Made by a program: the position numbers and the translations under genes. A DNA stretch of 64,000 bases, from positions 131,044,621 through 131,108,620 of the forward strand of contig NC_133931.1 of assembly GCF_031877795.1 (NCBI RefSeq), in the 5' to 3' direction. The notes below the pieces were generated by a model. That model had not been told where the DNA came from. It searched no databases and was given only the letters and a program-made list of their open reading frames with translations. Shown piece by piece: positions 53,738-64,000 of this stretch (position 1 is the first letter of the stretch; each line of letters begins with the position of its first letter). The stretch is from Strix aluco. Its lineage: Eukaryota; Chordata; Aves; Strigiformes; Strigidae.

Positions 53738-56700
53738 TTTCAAACAAGCCTGTGATAACCCTGGTGGAGAGGATCCTTAGCAGCACATCTGAAGACAGTG
53801 ACAACAGTCCCATTGCCTGAAGTGGAAAGCAGTGTGCACCCTAAGAGCGTTGTCTGCTCTTCTCTTGCTTGCTGTGCCCTGTCATATCTGGTTCTTCTGA
53901 CCTGCTGTAATCACTTATGAAGGGCATATCCATGAGGTGCAGCTGTTTGTGTGCCTGTGGCTTGTCCTGTGAACAGGAGCATGTTGTGTGGCACTGTGTG
54001 GAGCAGAAAGAAAGCCTGAGGGCAGGATTTGTCTCCACCGTAAAAATATGCCTTTGACTTAGCTGTGTAATTTAGACAATTGTTCCTAAAAGTGGAAACC
54101 ATATTTTCTTAGTGGATACAGTGTGTGAGTGCACAGTGCCCATCCCTGTGGCCTCAAGCCTAATCTATGAATATCTTAAATACTAGTAACGTTATTTATA
54201 TTAAACAAAGGATAAGCTATTGTTTCACAGTGAGATGTTCAGAATATTTGGCAGCTTTGGGGCTTGGGTGACATCAGTTTTGACTTTCAAAATCAAACTG
54301 CCACCTTGTGGTATGGTGGGGGAGAAGTCTGTAGGAAATCACACGGATAACAAGAATATAGATACTTAGTAAAAACTGGTCCCCTTGCCCCACCAATGAC
54401 TTAGAGTATTTATGTATTCTTAAATATATTTTAACTATAGGAAAATTAATAAAAATTCTTATGTCATGCTTTAAAAAGTCAATCTAACATTGTGATTGCT
54501 TGTCAATGTAAAACATAAAACCATTTCCTCATTCTTGTAATTGTACTGAAACCACCAGTGTACTCATATGAGTAGGTTTGTCAAGATTAGACCCAAATGC
54601 AGCTTACAGGAAAACACTAACTATAAAGGCTACAGCTATCTATAATTGTTTCCTTTCTCCCTTTTAAGATCATTAATATTAAGAAAAATTTCTGTGAGAG
54701 TCAGAGCAGGGCCACACAAATTGCTGAAGGTGAGTAAGTAATAGTGCATCATGTGGTCTGAGGTGTTTTTCGTGTGCATGGTCATGGACCGTGACAGATA
54801 TAAGGTAATTTTAGTCAGCTTTCACTGTGGGCCAAGCCATCACAAATTACTTCACCTCGCTTGTCAACCAAGAGCAAGCACGATGGATCAGCAGATGTAC
54901 AGTTATCTGTTACAGCAATGTGCTTGTGCATCTCAACCTTCAAGAAGCAGACCAGCATGGAGATGTACTGGCATGATCCTTTCAGCTAGATTGAATGTCT
55001 ATTGTTATCTAATACTATTTATGAAAGATGATAGATGAAGAGCTAGTCCATTTCAAATCATAAAGTGTAGCTGAAGTGAACAATTAATTGCAGCCACATA
55101 TCAGTTCTTTGTGCATCCATGACTTTTCAGGAATATAGTGGTTTAAAAAATAAGGTGCAGGTAACAAGAAGCCTGTAACATCTTGTCACTCTGCTCATGC
55201 CAGACAAGCATTACACTTTTTTTAAAGCATAAAGTGGAGTCATCCACTACTGAAAGTAGCAAAGTAAGAGGGAGGCTGTCATGCAGGAGGGAATGTAAAG
55301 GTATGGACAGCCCGATGCTGACTCTCCTCTTAAGTAAGCCGAAAAAGACGCAGATGAGCAGCCTGGGACCTATAGCACCAGGGCAAGTTGTTTTCCTTTC
55401 CACTGTGTCTATTACAAAATGCAGTACCTCAGGGAAGTAGTTTTTATAAAACATTCTTCATCCAAATGTACACAGGTAGAAGGAACTCCCAAATTTCATA
55501 GTTCTCCATGAACTGCTGTCCTGTAACATCTTTGTTGAGCACCGGCTCTAGGAGAGAGCTCATGAGCATTCCTATGGATGAGGGCCCTGCATGTCCTTAT
55601 GAGGCTGCCTGAGGAGCCCGGCCCCTGGAAACCCTACAAGCACAGAGGCTGCTCTGACTTCCAGTATCACCTGTCTGACATTTCCCCACCAGGTCACTTG
55701 GTAGCCAAATTCCCAGGAAGGATAAACATGAAAATTTCTTAATGGTTGTGGTGATGTCTACTTTGCTGGGTGATTTAAATCAAGGGTGGATAGTCTCCTT
55801 CTGGCTATGGCGTCATCCAGCAGCCCAAGCGGGTGCAGGTGTGAACCACTTCTATGTGATGCATGGCAGCAGCTCATGCTAGCCATGTGTGGGTTTGCAT
55901 CTTCGCAGACTGCTGTCAACACAGGGACAGGACTGGCAAAGATAGAAAGAAAAGGGAGGGAGGGGGAAGTGTTCAGTGGGTGATGGGGTTGTGAGGGAGA
56001 AGGTCTGAATTTAGTTGAAGGGTGGGCAGGGGAAGGAGAAGAGTCTGTGAACCCACGCAGCCTCCTGTGCCTGTACCTGAGTTAATTCACATGTAAGGCC
56101 CCTGCAGTGTGTGAGATCCCTCACCCCATAACATGGCTGTACAGCTCAGCAGCCCCCAGCATTTCTTCTTCCTAGGAGCAATATTCATGTCCCCTGAGCA
56201 AACTAGGGAAATCCTGATGCTCAGGGTATTATAGAGGAGACCGGGCTAGATCAACACAATGATCCTTTGGGGCTTTACAGATCACGGTACCAGTGAGACC
56301 TGTGTGGTGTGGAGGCCTGCCTGATGGCTGGAGGAATGAAACCAGGACCAACATGCCAAATGCTGTCCTGGGGAAGAGTGAGCTACCTCCCACAGGAAGA
56401 GTGCCTTAGGGATTTTTTTTTTTCCCTGAAATGTACTAGTTAAAAGACATCTGCAGGCAGAGCATCGCATCCCATTGCAGTCAATAAATCAGCAATGGTA
56501 ACTACTAAAGGAAATGTGAGTGCTTCTCCAGCTGAGAAACAACACCCGGGACTAGTATCTTTTCATGTAAGTGTATGGCAGGAGCAGAGGGTAACCATGT
56601 GGTTAATGAAGCTTAATGTGTATAAAGCCCATGGAGATAACTCTTATTTTGGTGTTATTGCTAGTGTGTCTGTCCTCGCTTTCATGAAAAAGAGTGTGGT

Positions 56701-56741
56701 GATATCTAAGAGTGGCATTTCAATGCCTGAAATGCTCCTCA

Positions 56742-56750
56742 TATAAATAG
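56742..56750 (+). promoter_or_regulatory. ASB4: TATA-box candidate for ASB4
   Basis: TATAAATAG lies 133 bases upstream of the ASB4 ATG, so transcription could start near 56770-56775 with a 5' UTR of about 100 bases. A further 5' exon cannot be excluded. Confidence 0.5.
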
Positions 56751-56810
56751 AACAAGCAGATCAGCATGACCGAGTGATAAAATTACGTTCTGGTCTTCAG
56801 GAACTTCAGC

Positions 56811-56987
56811 ATGCAACTGCGCTATAGGGACCTCAGTGTACCCCTATCCACAGCACAAACAAATAAGTTTGGAAATGGATCTGGAAGAGACATACAAAGA
56901 GGGAGAGAATACAGAGGGGAAAATTACTCGAGCTGCAGCTGCAAAGTTGGTGAAAAAGGCTTTTCTCGAAGCCCTGAAGTCCAATGA
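56811..56987 (+). other. Overlapping upstream ORF of ASB4
   Basis: An ATG at 56811 with A at -3 opens a 58-codon frame that passes the ASB4 start in another frame and ends at TGA 56985-56987. If transcription starts at the TATA candidate this uORF is in the mRNA and could lower translation from the main ATG. Its peptide has no recognisable domain. Confidence 0.4.
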
Positions 56988-57088
56988 CTTTGAAACACTG
57001 GAGGAGCTCTTGAGCCAAAAGAAAATAGACGTGGACACGGTGTTTGAAGTGGAAGATGAAAACCTGATTCTGGCATCCTACAAACAAG
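56875..57088 (+). CDS. ASB4: ASB4 exon 1 with start codon
   Basis: ATG at 56875 has G at -3 and G at +4, a good initiation context. It encodes 71 residues from [10 protein letters not shown] through [20 protein letters not shown] and [20 protein letters not shown]. The donor is CAAG|GTAAAT at 57088/57089, phase 1. The frame is open upstream back to 56836 but has no earlier in-frame ATG there. Confidence 0.94.
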
Positions 57089-60000
57089 GTAAATGTGGCA
57101 GCATTCACCAGCCAGGAAGTAGATGGGTTTGAGTGATTTTCAAGAAACTGTTGTCTTTTATCTCTTCTGAAGCTGTAGCTTAAGCTGATTCATAGGCAGT
57201 AACATCTCAGTAGGTTCATACAGCCGCAGTTACCGCAGTAGGGCAGATTATCATCTGTAACCGCCAGGCTTGGTGGAGACCAGCTTGAGCCTCCATGCTG
57301 TCAAGGCAGCTCCTGCAGCTTCAGGGGAGTCCAGAAAGAGGAGTCCTTTGCCACTTCCTCACAGAGAACTTGGGTGCAAAGCCCAGAATAGATATGTGCA
57401 GGCTAAGTGTGGTATAAACATTTCTTGCATGTACCCAGTCACATATCCAGACCATTTAGAAATATGAAATATTCAATGTCTTCCATTTTCAATTTACAGT
57501 AGTAGTAAAGTGAATTCTTCCTAGCTCAGGAGAGCTAAGGAAATCCTGTGGACCTTGGATGTTACTGGATGGGAGGAGATTTGTTTTTTAAGCTGACAGA
57601 AAGTGTTTATTAAAAGAGAAACATCATCTGGAAAAACACAACCAGGAAAGAGGTCTGTTTTGGAGTGCAGAAAACCCAAACTAGTTCTCAGCCAGACACT
57701 GGCTGAGTTTCCAAAAACTTACAACTTAAAGTAATAAACCAAGTTTGCTCTCTGCTAAAATCAACATACTTCATGACCTACTTGCTAACAGACTCTTTGT
57801 GTGTATCTAGAAAGCAGTAATGATCAGCCTCTGCCAGAAGTTAATCATATGTGGAGATGAACACCTCCAGAGCCAGCAGCACAGCAAACGCACTTTCTTT
57901 TCTGTGGCATAAAGAAAGGACAACATCCCTCCTCTTCTCCTTTTCTATGTTTACCTCTTATTTAATGATTAGCTCCTGTTCTTTTGATTTCATTAGGGCA
58001 AGGATGATACAGTCATTGCGTACTTCCCCTGGGGACAGTGTCTGAACTAAGCCAAGGAGTGATGCATGAATCTTAAAATACCTTTTCTTCTGTCCTCAGC
58101 AGGCTGAGATGCATTTTGGTTGTGGTTTGAGATTACAGGATTAATGCATAGATTTTTAATTGTAGATCATTTGACTACAAGCATTAACCTGTCTCTTTGG
58201 AGAAGTCTCTCCTTCCTCCAAAAAGTAGAGAGGTAAATGCACCCTCTGGCCTAAATCACAGCAGTGTATTCTCTTTGTCTGAAAGACAGGAGGCACTCTA
58301 TCAACTTTCCTGCAAGTTTTACTTTTGTTCTGAATACCAGATAACTATGATATGGGAGGAAGATTTCCTTGAGGAGGGAGAGGGGAGAAAAATTAAACCC
58401 CAATATCCCACCATTCAGACAAGCTGAGCTTTGCCATAGACCCAAGCAATGAAGTGGAAAAGGGATGACATGGGTGACAGAGTGGCTTTTCTTCCTCTCT
58501 TCCAAAGAGACTGAGAGCTCCCAAGGACACTGACCTTGCACGCGCCATGGCTTTTTCATGTTTTTATCCAAAGAATCAAGCAAGCTGAACGAGGCCTCCC
58601 ATGGAGCCCACATCTTCTTCCTGCTCAGTGCCTGGTCCCTGTCCCTCTGGGCTCAGAGATATCTGTGGGTTTAGGCAGAGGACATGGGAGATGCTCCCTC
58701 GGGATGTCTGAGCACAGCTCACCTGCAGCAACACAGGCAAAGGAAATAAACGGTGGTCTCAGGCAGGAATATTGTGGCTGTATAAGGTGATAACTTGGCT
58801 TTTAAGGATCACTTTCCTGCTGTTACATATCATTTATGGCTCATATCTGATCCTAAATGTGAGGCCCAGCTCCATGTGGGATAAGCCTGCAGTATTCCAC
58901 AGCTCACTGGAAACAAGGGGGAATACTGCATGTGAATTCGGATGGGGGGGTGATTTAAGAAACTTGGTCTGCTATATGCACAGACTTTGGGATATAGCCC
59001 ACCTACTTTGCCCAGTTTGGGGGCATATGATGAAAAGGTTACCTTACCAGAGTTGCCAGCGTAACCTGCAGAGTCAGGAGGTTGAGAGAGGGTTGAGAGG
59101 CTGCAGAGGAGCCTGTTGCCCTCCTTGGGCACTCAGGTGCCTGAGGGCTGCCTGTTGTTGCCATTTGCGATGTGGGTTCCATGGGCACTGGATTTGGTAG
59201 TCCCCAAAATTTAGTCCTAGAGCAGATGCTGTGGTCTGCAGACAGTTCCTCACCCCTGACATTTCACACGCTGGTAGTAATAAATGCTTATATTGGTCAG
59301 GAAGAAGTCACTACAGCCATGCCAGAGCAGGAGGTGCAGCTTCTGTCATGACTGTCCATTTTGTATCTGTAACCTTTCAGTGGAAATCTAGCATTATTCA
59401 GAGGCATACACGAACTGCATTACTGGAATCTATCTCAAAATATACTTGCAATTTAACTGGGATGGAAGAAAAACTTTAAAGTTTCTTCCTGCCACCAGCA
59501 CTTTTTTTCTATCTACCTCTTGCCTTCCTCTCCATCTTCTTTCTAATACAACACACATGAATACTGTAAAAAACGTATCTATATGACATTAAGGTTGAAA
59601 AATTATATACAACCAGAGGTTCAAAAATGAAGGTCTGAATTAATTTGACTTTATTATACACCTTTAGTATCTTTTTCTGTGTCTTTTACATGATAACAGT
59701 ATTCAACCAGGCATTTGTCCAAGGATAAATAGATTTAAAAAAAAACAGAAAAAATTTATAGGCACACTTTAGCTATTATGCAGCTGCTGTATCTAAAAAA
59801 AAAAAAAAAAGAAAAAAAAGAAAAAAAGAAGTTTTAGACTTCTCCTGCCCTTCTGCACATTATTATTGTGTTTTACTTTTTTTAAACAAATGATTATAGT
59901 AATCACTTCTGAGACTGTCTCTGTGCAGTCATTAAGCATGTAGTCCTATTTTGGGAACAAATATTTAAGTGTTATTTGGTCTTACACCTGTTTGTAAGTA

Positions 60001-63000
60001 AAAAAAAAAAAATATAAGTATGAAACCAAACATTTTGGAGCCAAATTTCATGCTAAAGTGTCACTGCTTCTATTTGGCTCTTTAACCTAATTTACATCAG
60101 CATCCAAACTCCTCACTCCGTGCTCCTCAGAGGCAGCAGTTGGCAGGAGGTCTGTGATAGAGCTGCAGCCACCTTGCCAGGTGTTGTTTATGTGCAGTGC
60201 ATCACTGGAGGTCTGAATCCAGCTCCTGACATGCAAGATCCTGCCATCTCCCATGCAGAAAGGGTAGGATGAGCTATCTTTTGAGTCGGTGACCTAAGTA
60301 AATGCTGCCTTCTTATTCCAATGCCACCTTTGTTCAGCTATTGGCAGGCTGAAGATCCTATTTCCCCCATAATTTTTAGCTGGTGGCATTTCAAATGCTC
60401 TAAGCATATTTTTTTTTATTTAGTCTACACAGATCACAAGGAAAAAAAGTCGCCTTCAGAGTATATCTACATGAGAATTACCTCTCCAAAAGGCAGGCTA
60501 TTCAGCACACATAATAAAAATGCTTATGAAAGTTATGTTTGAGAGAACTTTGTGTGCTGTAGCTGTAGCTAGTGAAATTACAGTAAATTAAAGCAAAACT
60601 CCAACCCTTCCTTCCCCTTCAATTATTCTCAGTAGGTAGATAGTCCAAATAAAAGTCTTTGCCAAGTGTGGTAACACATTTTCACTTTGTACAGGGTACT
60701 GGCTGCCTAGCTACAAATTAAAAATATCCTGGGCAACTGGACTTCACCTAGCTGTCATGTATGGACACCTGGAGAGTCTTTCAGTTCTCCTCAATCACAA
60801 GGCTACAATCAACTGCCGGCCCAACGGAAAAGCTGCAATCCATGTAGCATGTGAAATGGCAAATGTTGAGTGTCTCAAGATCCTTTGCAACCATGGAGCT
60901 AAGCTGAACTGCTTTTCAATGAGTGGGCAGGCACCCTTGCACTTCTGTACGACACGAACCTCCATGCCTTGTGCCCAGCAGTTGGTTTGGAGAGGTAAGG
61001 TGAAGCTCTGGAGCATCTCTTGTAGCATGCCCAGAGATGGTGGGCATGGTCTGTGGTTTCTCTTAGAAGGCAACTTGTCAAAGCACATGTGTATTTATCC
61101 CTTCCATCCACAGCTGACCCATATCCTCATCTCAGGCTCCTTTTCCCCATCTCTGATCAGAGGAAGTTCCTCCCATTCTGATTTCTCACCCCATCTGTTC
61201 TTCCCTCTTCCTGGCCACTGGCCCTTACTCCAGGGTATTTCCCATTTCAGTGCCTCCAGCCCATTGCCTGGTCAGTCCCTCAGCAGAAGAGCTCCTCTGA
61301 ATCAGGGAGTTTCTATTTCTCTAATTTTTTTCTGTCTTCATCATCCAGTTTTATTATTGAGATGTAGTCACACAAAAGTGCACCTCTCTACTCTTCTTGT
61401 TCAAATTTCCTTGATCTCAGTAAAATTCTTCCAACCACTTGTTTTTTGAGACCTGACCTTAAAAAATTGGATACAGTTTTTCACACTGTCTCTTTGTCAG
61501 CAGCCTATGTAGGGATTGGGGAAAAAAAAGGCTATTGAGTAAGATTTTTGTTTTCCCAAAGTAAGATACATTATGCTGCTAGTCATCTATAACAAAGGAA
61601 GCTATGAATAGACATAATTCCTGGATAAATATGTTGGTGTCACACACTATTTCCTTAACACAAGGATGCTGACTCAGGATACAGTAAAAGGCAGACATAA
61701 AAGGTAGAGCAAAGTCAGGCAGTTCAAGTCTTCAGTTACAAACAGATTCATTCCCCTATTCGTCACACTGTGCCATGACAAATACAAGTGCTTTGGGGGT
61801 TTTTTTGCTACATGTGTTGTTATTGAAGGCTTTTCCTAAGATGCAGAGCCCAAGTATGCTTTGTGGGCAGGGCAATCTGTAGTCCCGAATGAATAACCAC
61901 ATCGCTTTTCTTCTGGAAAGATACATACTATTTTGTTTGGTAGAGTGGAAAATAAATGCTGCCAGTTGTATCCTGCCCAAAGCAAACAGTCCTGACAGCA
62001 GGAGTTGAATTTCCTACCATGGAAAAGCTTAAAAGTCAAATGTACTCCTATAAAATGTAGCATAAGATGAACGCAAATGAAAGGATGTATTCTGTAGGCT
62101 TTCTCCACCCACCCATCAGCAACAGAATAATAATACTTTACAAGCCAACCTTCATCCCAAAGCACTCAGTAAACTTGAATCTCCATGTGAGCTAAACATC
62201 GAGACTCCAGGCAAAATGGGAAAGGTCTGGAGCAAAACACGACAGGTGTGCACACGCACAGCAGCACCACCCAACAGCCCAAAGCAGGTTTTCGGTTAAA
62301 TGTCCTTGCACCAAAGTTTCCAAGAGGCATCTCCCACCCTGCCATCTTCACTCAGTGGTGTCACACTGGGCCAGTTCAGGTAAAAGCAGTTTTACCGCTT
62401 CCGCTTGGGGCAACTCGCCAACCAAGAAAACTGATCCCATGTTCGTTTACCACCTCTGAACTTAGATTGCTGATACTCTCGTGGATATCTAACACCACGA
62501 ACACAACAGCAGAGCTTAACAGCATTAGCACTCGGGTTTTCCAGCCCAGAGGTAATTTCTGACTCCTCTCCCTCCCTCCCAATCCTTAAACCTCAGTCCT
62601 CCTGTAAGTTTGGGCGTGTAAGTGCTTCCCTGAGCCCAGAGAGAAGAAGGGTGGCCACACAGCGTGCTCTTGCTCTTGCACGAGTGTTTTACTGACAGTT
62701 TGCCAAGGCCCCAGGTTCAGGGAGCCCTTGCCCACCCAGCCGGTGCCGTCACCTTCGTCCCCCCCCGTGCCTGGAGGCGCCCCCGGCGCAGCCCCGCTCC
62801 GCTCGCTCCTCAGTAGATGGAGCTCTTGCTCCAGCTGTGAGCCGCTCGGCACAGGGAGCAGCCCCGCCAGCTCCCCCACCGCCGGCTTCAAAACAGGATC
62901 CAGACCCTGTGCTGGGGACTTGGGCGATGGAATTTTTTTATATCATCTACGGATCGTTCATAAAATGTCCTTGCTTCCAGGCTCGCAGTTAATGAGGTGC

Positions 63001-63895
63001 TGTGGGAAGCATTGTCAGGGTACAGATCTGAGCAGAGCTCTTCTCTGGAGTAGGAGTAAAGCTCTCCTTTTTCCGTCAGTTCTTAATTTATAGGAAAAAG
63101 CATTTTACACAGAGATTTGGACCTGCATGCCGCTCCAAAATAAAGCATTCAGATAAGGTCTTCTGCCAGCTCGGGGCCAAGCCATCACATCTGAAGCTGG
63201 ACCCAAGGACCTGAAGTTTCTAAGTTGTTTCCTGGAGGCTTAAGATATGCAGAATCCACGTCCCTAGCCTTTTGCATGTCCGTGTGTGTCTTTCATGTCA
63301 GTTGCTCGCCTTTACCTTCTCCTTGGATGGCAGGGCTCAAGTAGAGAGCTGGCCAAACTAGGATTCCATTGCCTTCATTTTTTCCCATTACCTTTCTTTG
63401 GCAGGAGCAAATGTGAACATAAAAACAAACAACCAAGATGAGGAGACTCCTCTGCACATCGTTGCACGTTTGGGTATCCCTGAGCTTGTGGCCTTTTATG
63501 TGGAACAAGGAGCACACGTTGATGCTCTCAATGCCTACATGGAGACTCCCCTGGCCTGTGCAGCTTATTGGGCCCTGCACTATAAGGATCAGATATACAG
63601 CCCGGATCACCACCTCATCTGTCGGATGCTCTTAGACTATAAAGCTGAAGTGAATGCTCGTGATGAGGATTTCAAATCACCGCTCCACAAAGCTGCCTGG
63701 AACTGTGATCACGTCCTGCTGCATATGCTGCTGGAGGCAGGAGCAGAAGCAAACATCATGGATGTCAATGGCTGTGCACCCCTACAGTATATCATAAAAG
63801 TGACATCTGTGCGGCCAGCTGCCCAGCCTGACATCTGCTACCAGCTGCTACTGAATCACGGGGCAGCTAGGATATATCCTCTGCAATTCCACAAG
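56875..63895 (+). CDS. ASB4: Ankyrin repeat and SOCS box protein 4, 5' part
   Basis: ASB4 is a substrate receptor of an Elongin B/C-Cullin 5 ubiquitin ligase, noted in endothelial and placental differentiation and in hypothalamic neurons. Coding exons here are 56875-57088, 60695-60994 and 63405-63895, in phase with each other, giving residues 1-335 of about 435. The N terminus is about nine residues longer than the human one. Ankyrin repeats run from about residue 84 on, with typical cores such as [20 protein letters not shown]. Asn255 in [10 protein letters not shown] corresponds to the human Asn246 hydroxylated by FIH. The C-terminal part with the SOCS box is beyond the window. Gene order next to PON2 supports the call. 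Confidence 0.96.
57089..60694 (+). other. ASB4: ASB4 intron 1
   Basis: 3.6 kb, ending in TTTGTACAG. It contains a long A-rich tract at 59795-59831. Nothing else was recognised. Confidence 0.7.
59795..59831. repeat. A-rich homopolymer tract
   Basis: A16, G, A8, G, A7 and then GAAG. It may be a retroposon tail, but no element body is recognisable upstream. Confidence 0.8.
60695..60994 (+). CDS. ASB4: ASB4 exon 2 (ankyrin repeats)
   Basis: 300 nt, residues 72-172 with split Gly codons at both ends. The acceptor is TTTGTACAG|GGTAC and the donor AGAG|GTAAGG. It encodes [20 protein letters not shown], then [20 protein letters not shown] and ending AQQLVWRG. The frame stays open into intron 2 to 61449, but the strong donor and the match to ASB4 place the exon end here. 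Confidence 0.96.
60995..63404 (+). other. ASB4: ASB4 intron 2
   Basis: 2.4 kb, ending in TTTCTTTGGCAG. A small CpG-rich patch lies at about 62741-62890 (see findings). No other gene was seen. Confidence 0.7.
63405..63895 (+). CDS. ASB4: ASB4 exon 3 (ankyrin repeats)
   Basis: 491 nt, residues 172-335. The acceptor is TTGGCAG|GAGCA and the donor CACAAG|GTTAAG, a less common but functional form. It encodes [20 protein letters not shown] to [20 protein letters not shown] and PLQFHK. It contains the FIH target Asn255. Reading on into the intron would add only VKDGFVQ before a stop. Confidence 0.96.
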
Positions 63896-64000
63896 GTTAA
63901 GGACGGCTTTGTACAGTAGGGATATGGAGAGAGGTGATGTCTTGAACAGGAATGGGATGAGAGATTCAAACTTCAGGGTTTGTTGGTATCTGGATTTGCT
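63896..64000 (+). other. ASB4: Start of ASB4 intron 3
   Basis: Only 105 bases are visible. The exon(s) with the rest of the ankyrin part and the SOCS box must follow. Confidence 0.7.

Larger units (their letters stand above)
44071..56741. other. Intergenic PON2-ASB4
   Basis: 12.7 kb without a recognisable gene. It holds scattered short copies of the palindromic CCCACTGAAATCA-type repeat (46276-46312, 47903-47935, 49605-49640, 53695-53737). No PON-like exon was seen, although PON paralogues occupy the PPP1R9A-ASB4 interval in mammals. Confidence 0.5.

Noticed and set aside
60757-61449. 230-codon frame starting in ASB4 exon 2
   Set aside because: The first part is ASB4 exon 2; after the strong donor AGAG|GTAAGG it loses all ankyrin character. 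It is intron read-through.

Overview
This is vertebrate nuclear DNA, almost certainly from a bird. The evidence is CR1-type LINE copies with the avian 3' terminal ATTCTATG repeat, compact multi-exon genes with GT-AG introns, and the conserved order PPP1R9A (+), PON2 (-), ASB4 (+). Mammals have the same block with extra paraoxonase genes (PPP1R9A-PON1-PON3-PON2-ASB4). No bacterial, phage or CRISPR features are present. All exon boundaries below come from hand-read splice sites and reading-frame bookkeeping; nothing was aligned or searched.

Region 1 (1-16.5 kb): the 3' part of PPP1R9A (neurabin-1) on the + strand. It holds a CR1 tail (1-162), an alternative-type 199-nt exon (2810-3008), a constitutive-type exon (5608-5727), a 24-nt microexon (7601-7624), the SAM-domain exon (8829-9011) and the last coding exon with the coiled-coil tail (9976-10188). 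A putative 3' UTR of up to about 6.3 kb follows, with several poly(A) signals and Pumilio-type motifs.

Region 2 (18.0-36.2 kb): a complete nine-exon PON2 gene on the - strand. It encodes 354 residues with the PON catalytic and calcium-binding residues in place. The 3' UTR has three possible ends, and a CpG-island promoter lies at about 35.7-36.25 kb. PPP1R9A and PON2 converge tail to tail.

Region 3 (36.3-56.7 kb): intergenic. It holds a nearly full-length but dead CR1 on the - strand (37221-about 40380), an older CR1 tail beside it, a decayed non-LTR reverse-transcriptase relic (about 43.0-44.1 kb), and several short copies of a palindromic repeat typical of amniote genomes.

Region 4 (56.7-64 kb): the first three coding exons of ASB4 on the + strand (335 residues, ankyrin repeats). 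The SOCS box lies beyond the window. A TATA-like box and an overlapping upstream ORF precede exon 1.

I did not find a new biological system. The points most worth checking are: the PPP1R9A microexon with a UGC motif upstream; a possible composite terminal exon in PPP1R9A that would swap the SAM domain for a hydrophobic tail; two Asp-to-Tyr-type changes in PON2, one next to a calcium ligand; and the non-LTR relic upstream of ASB4.
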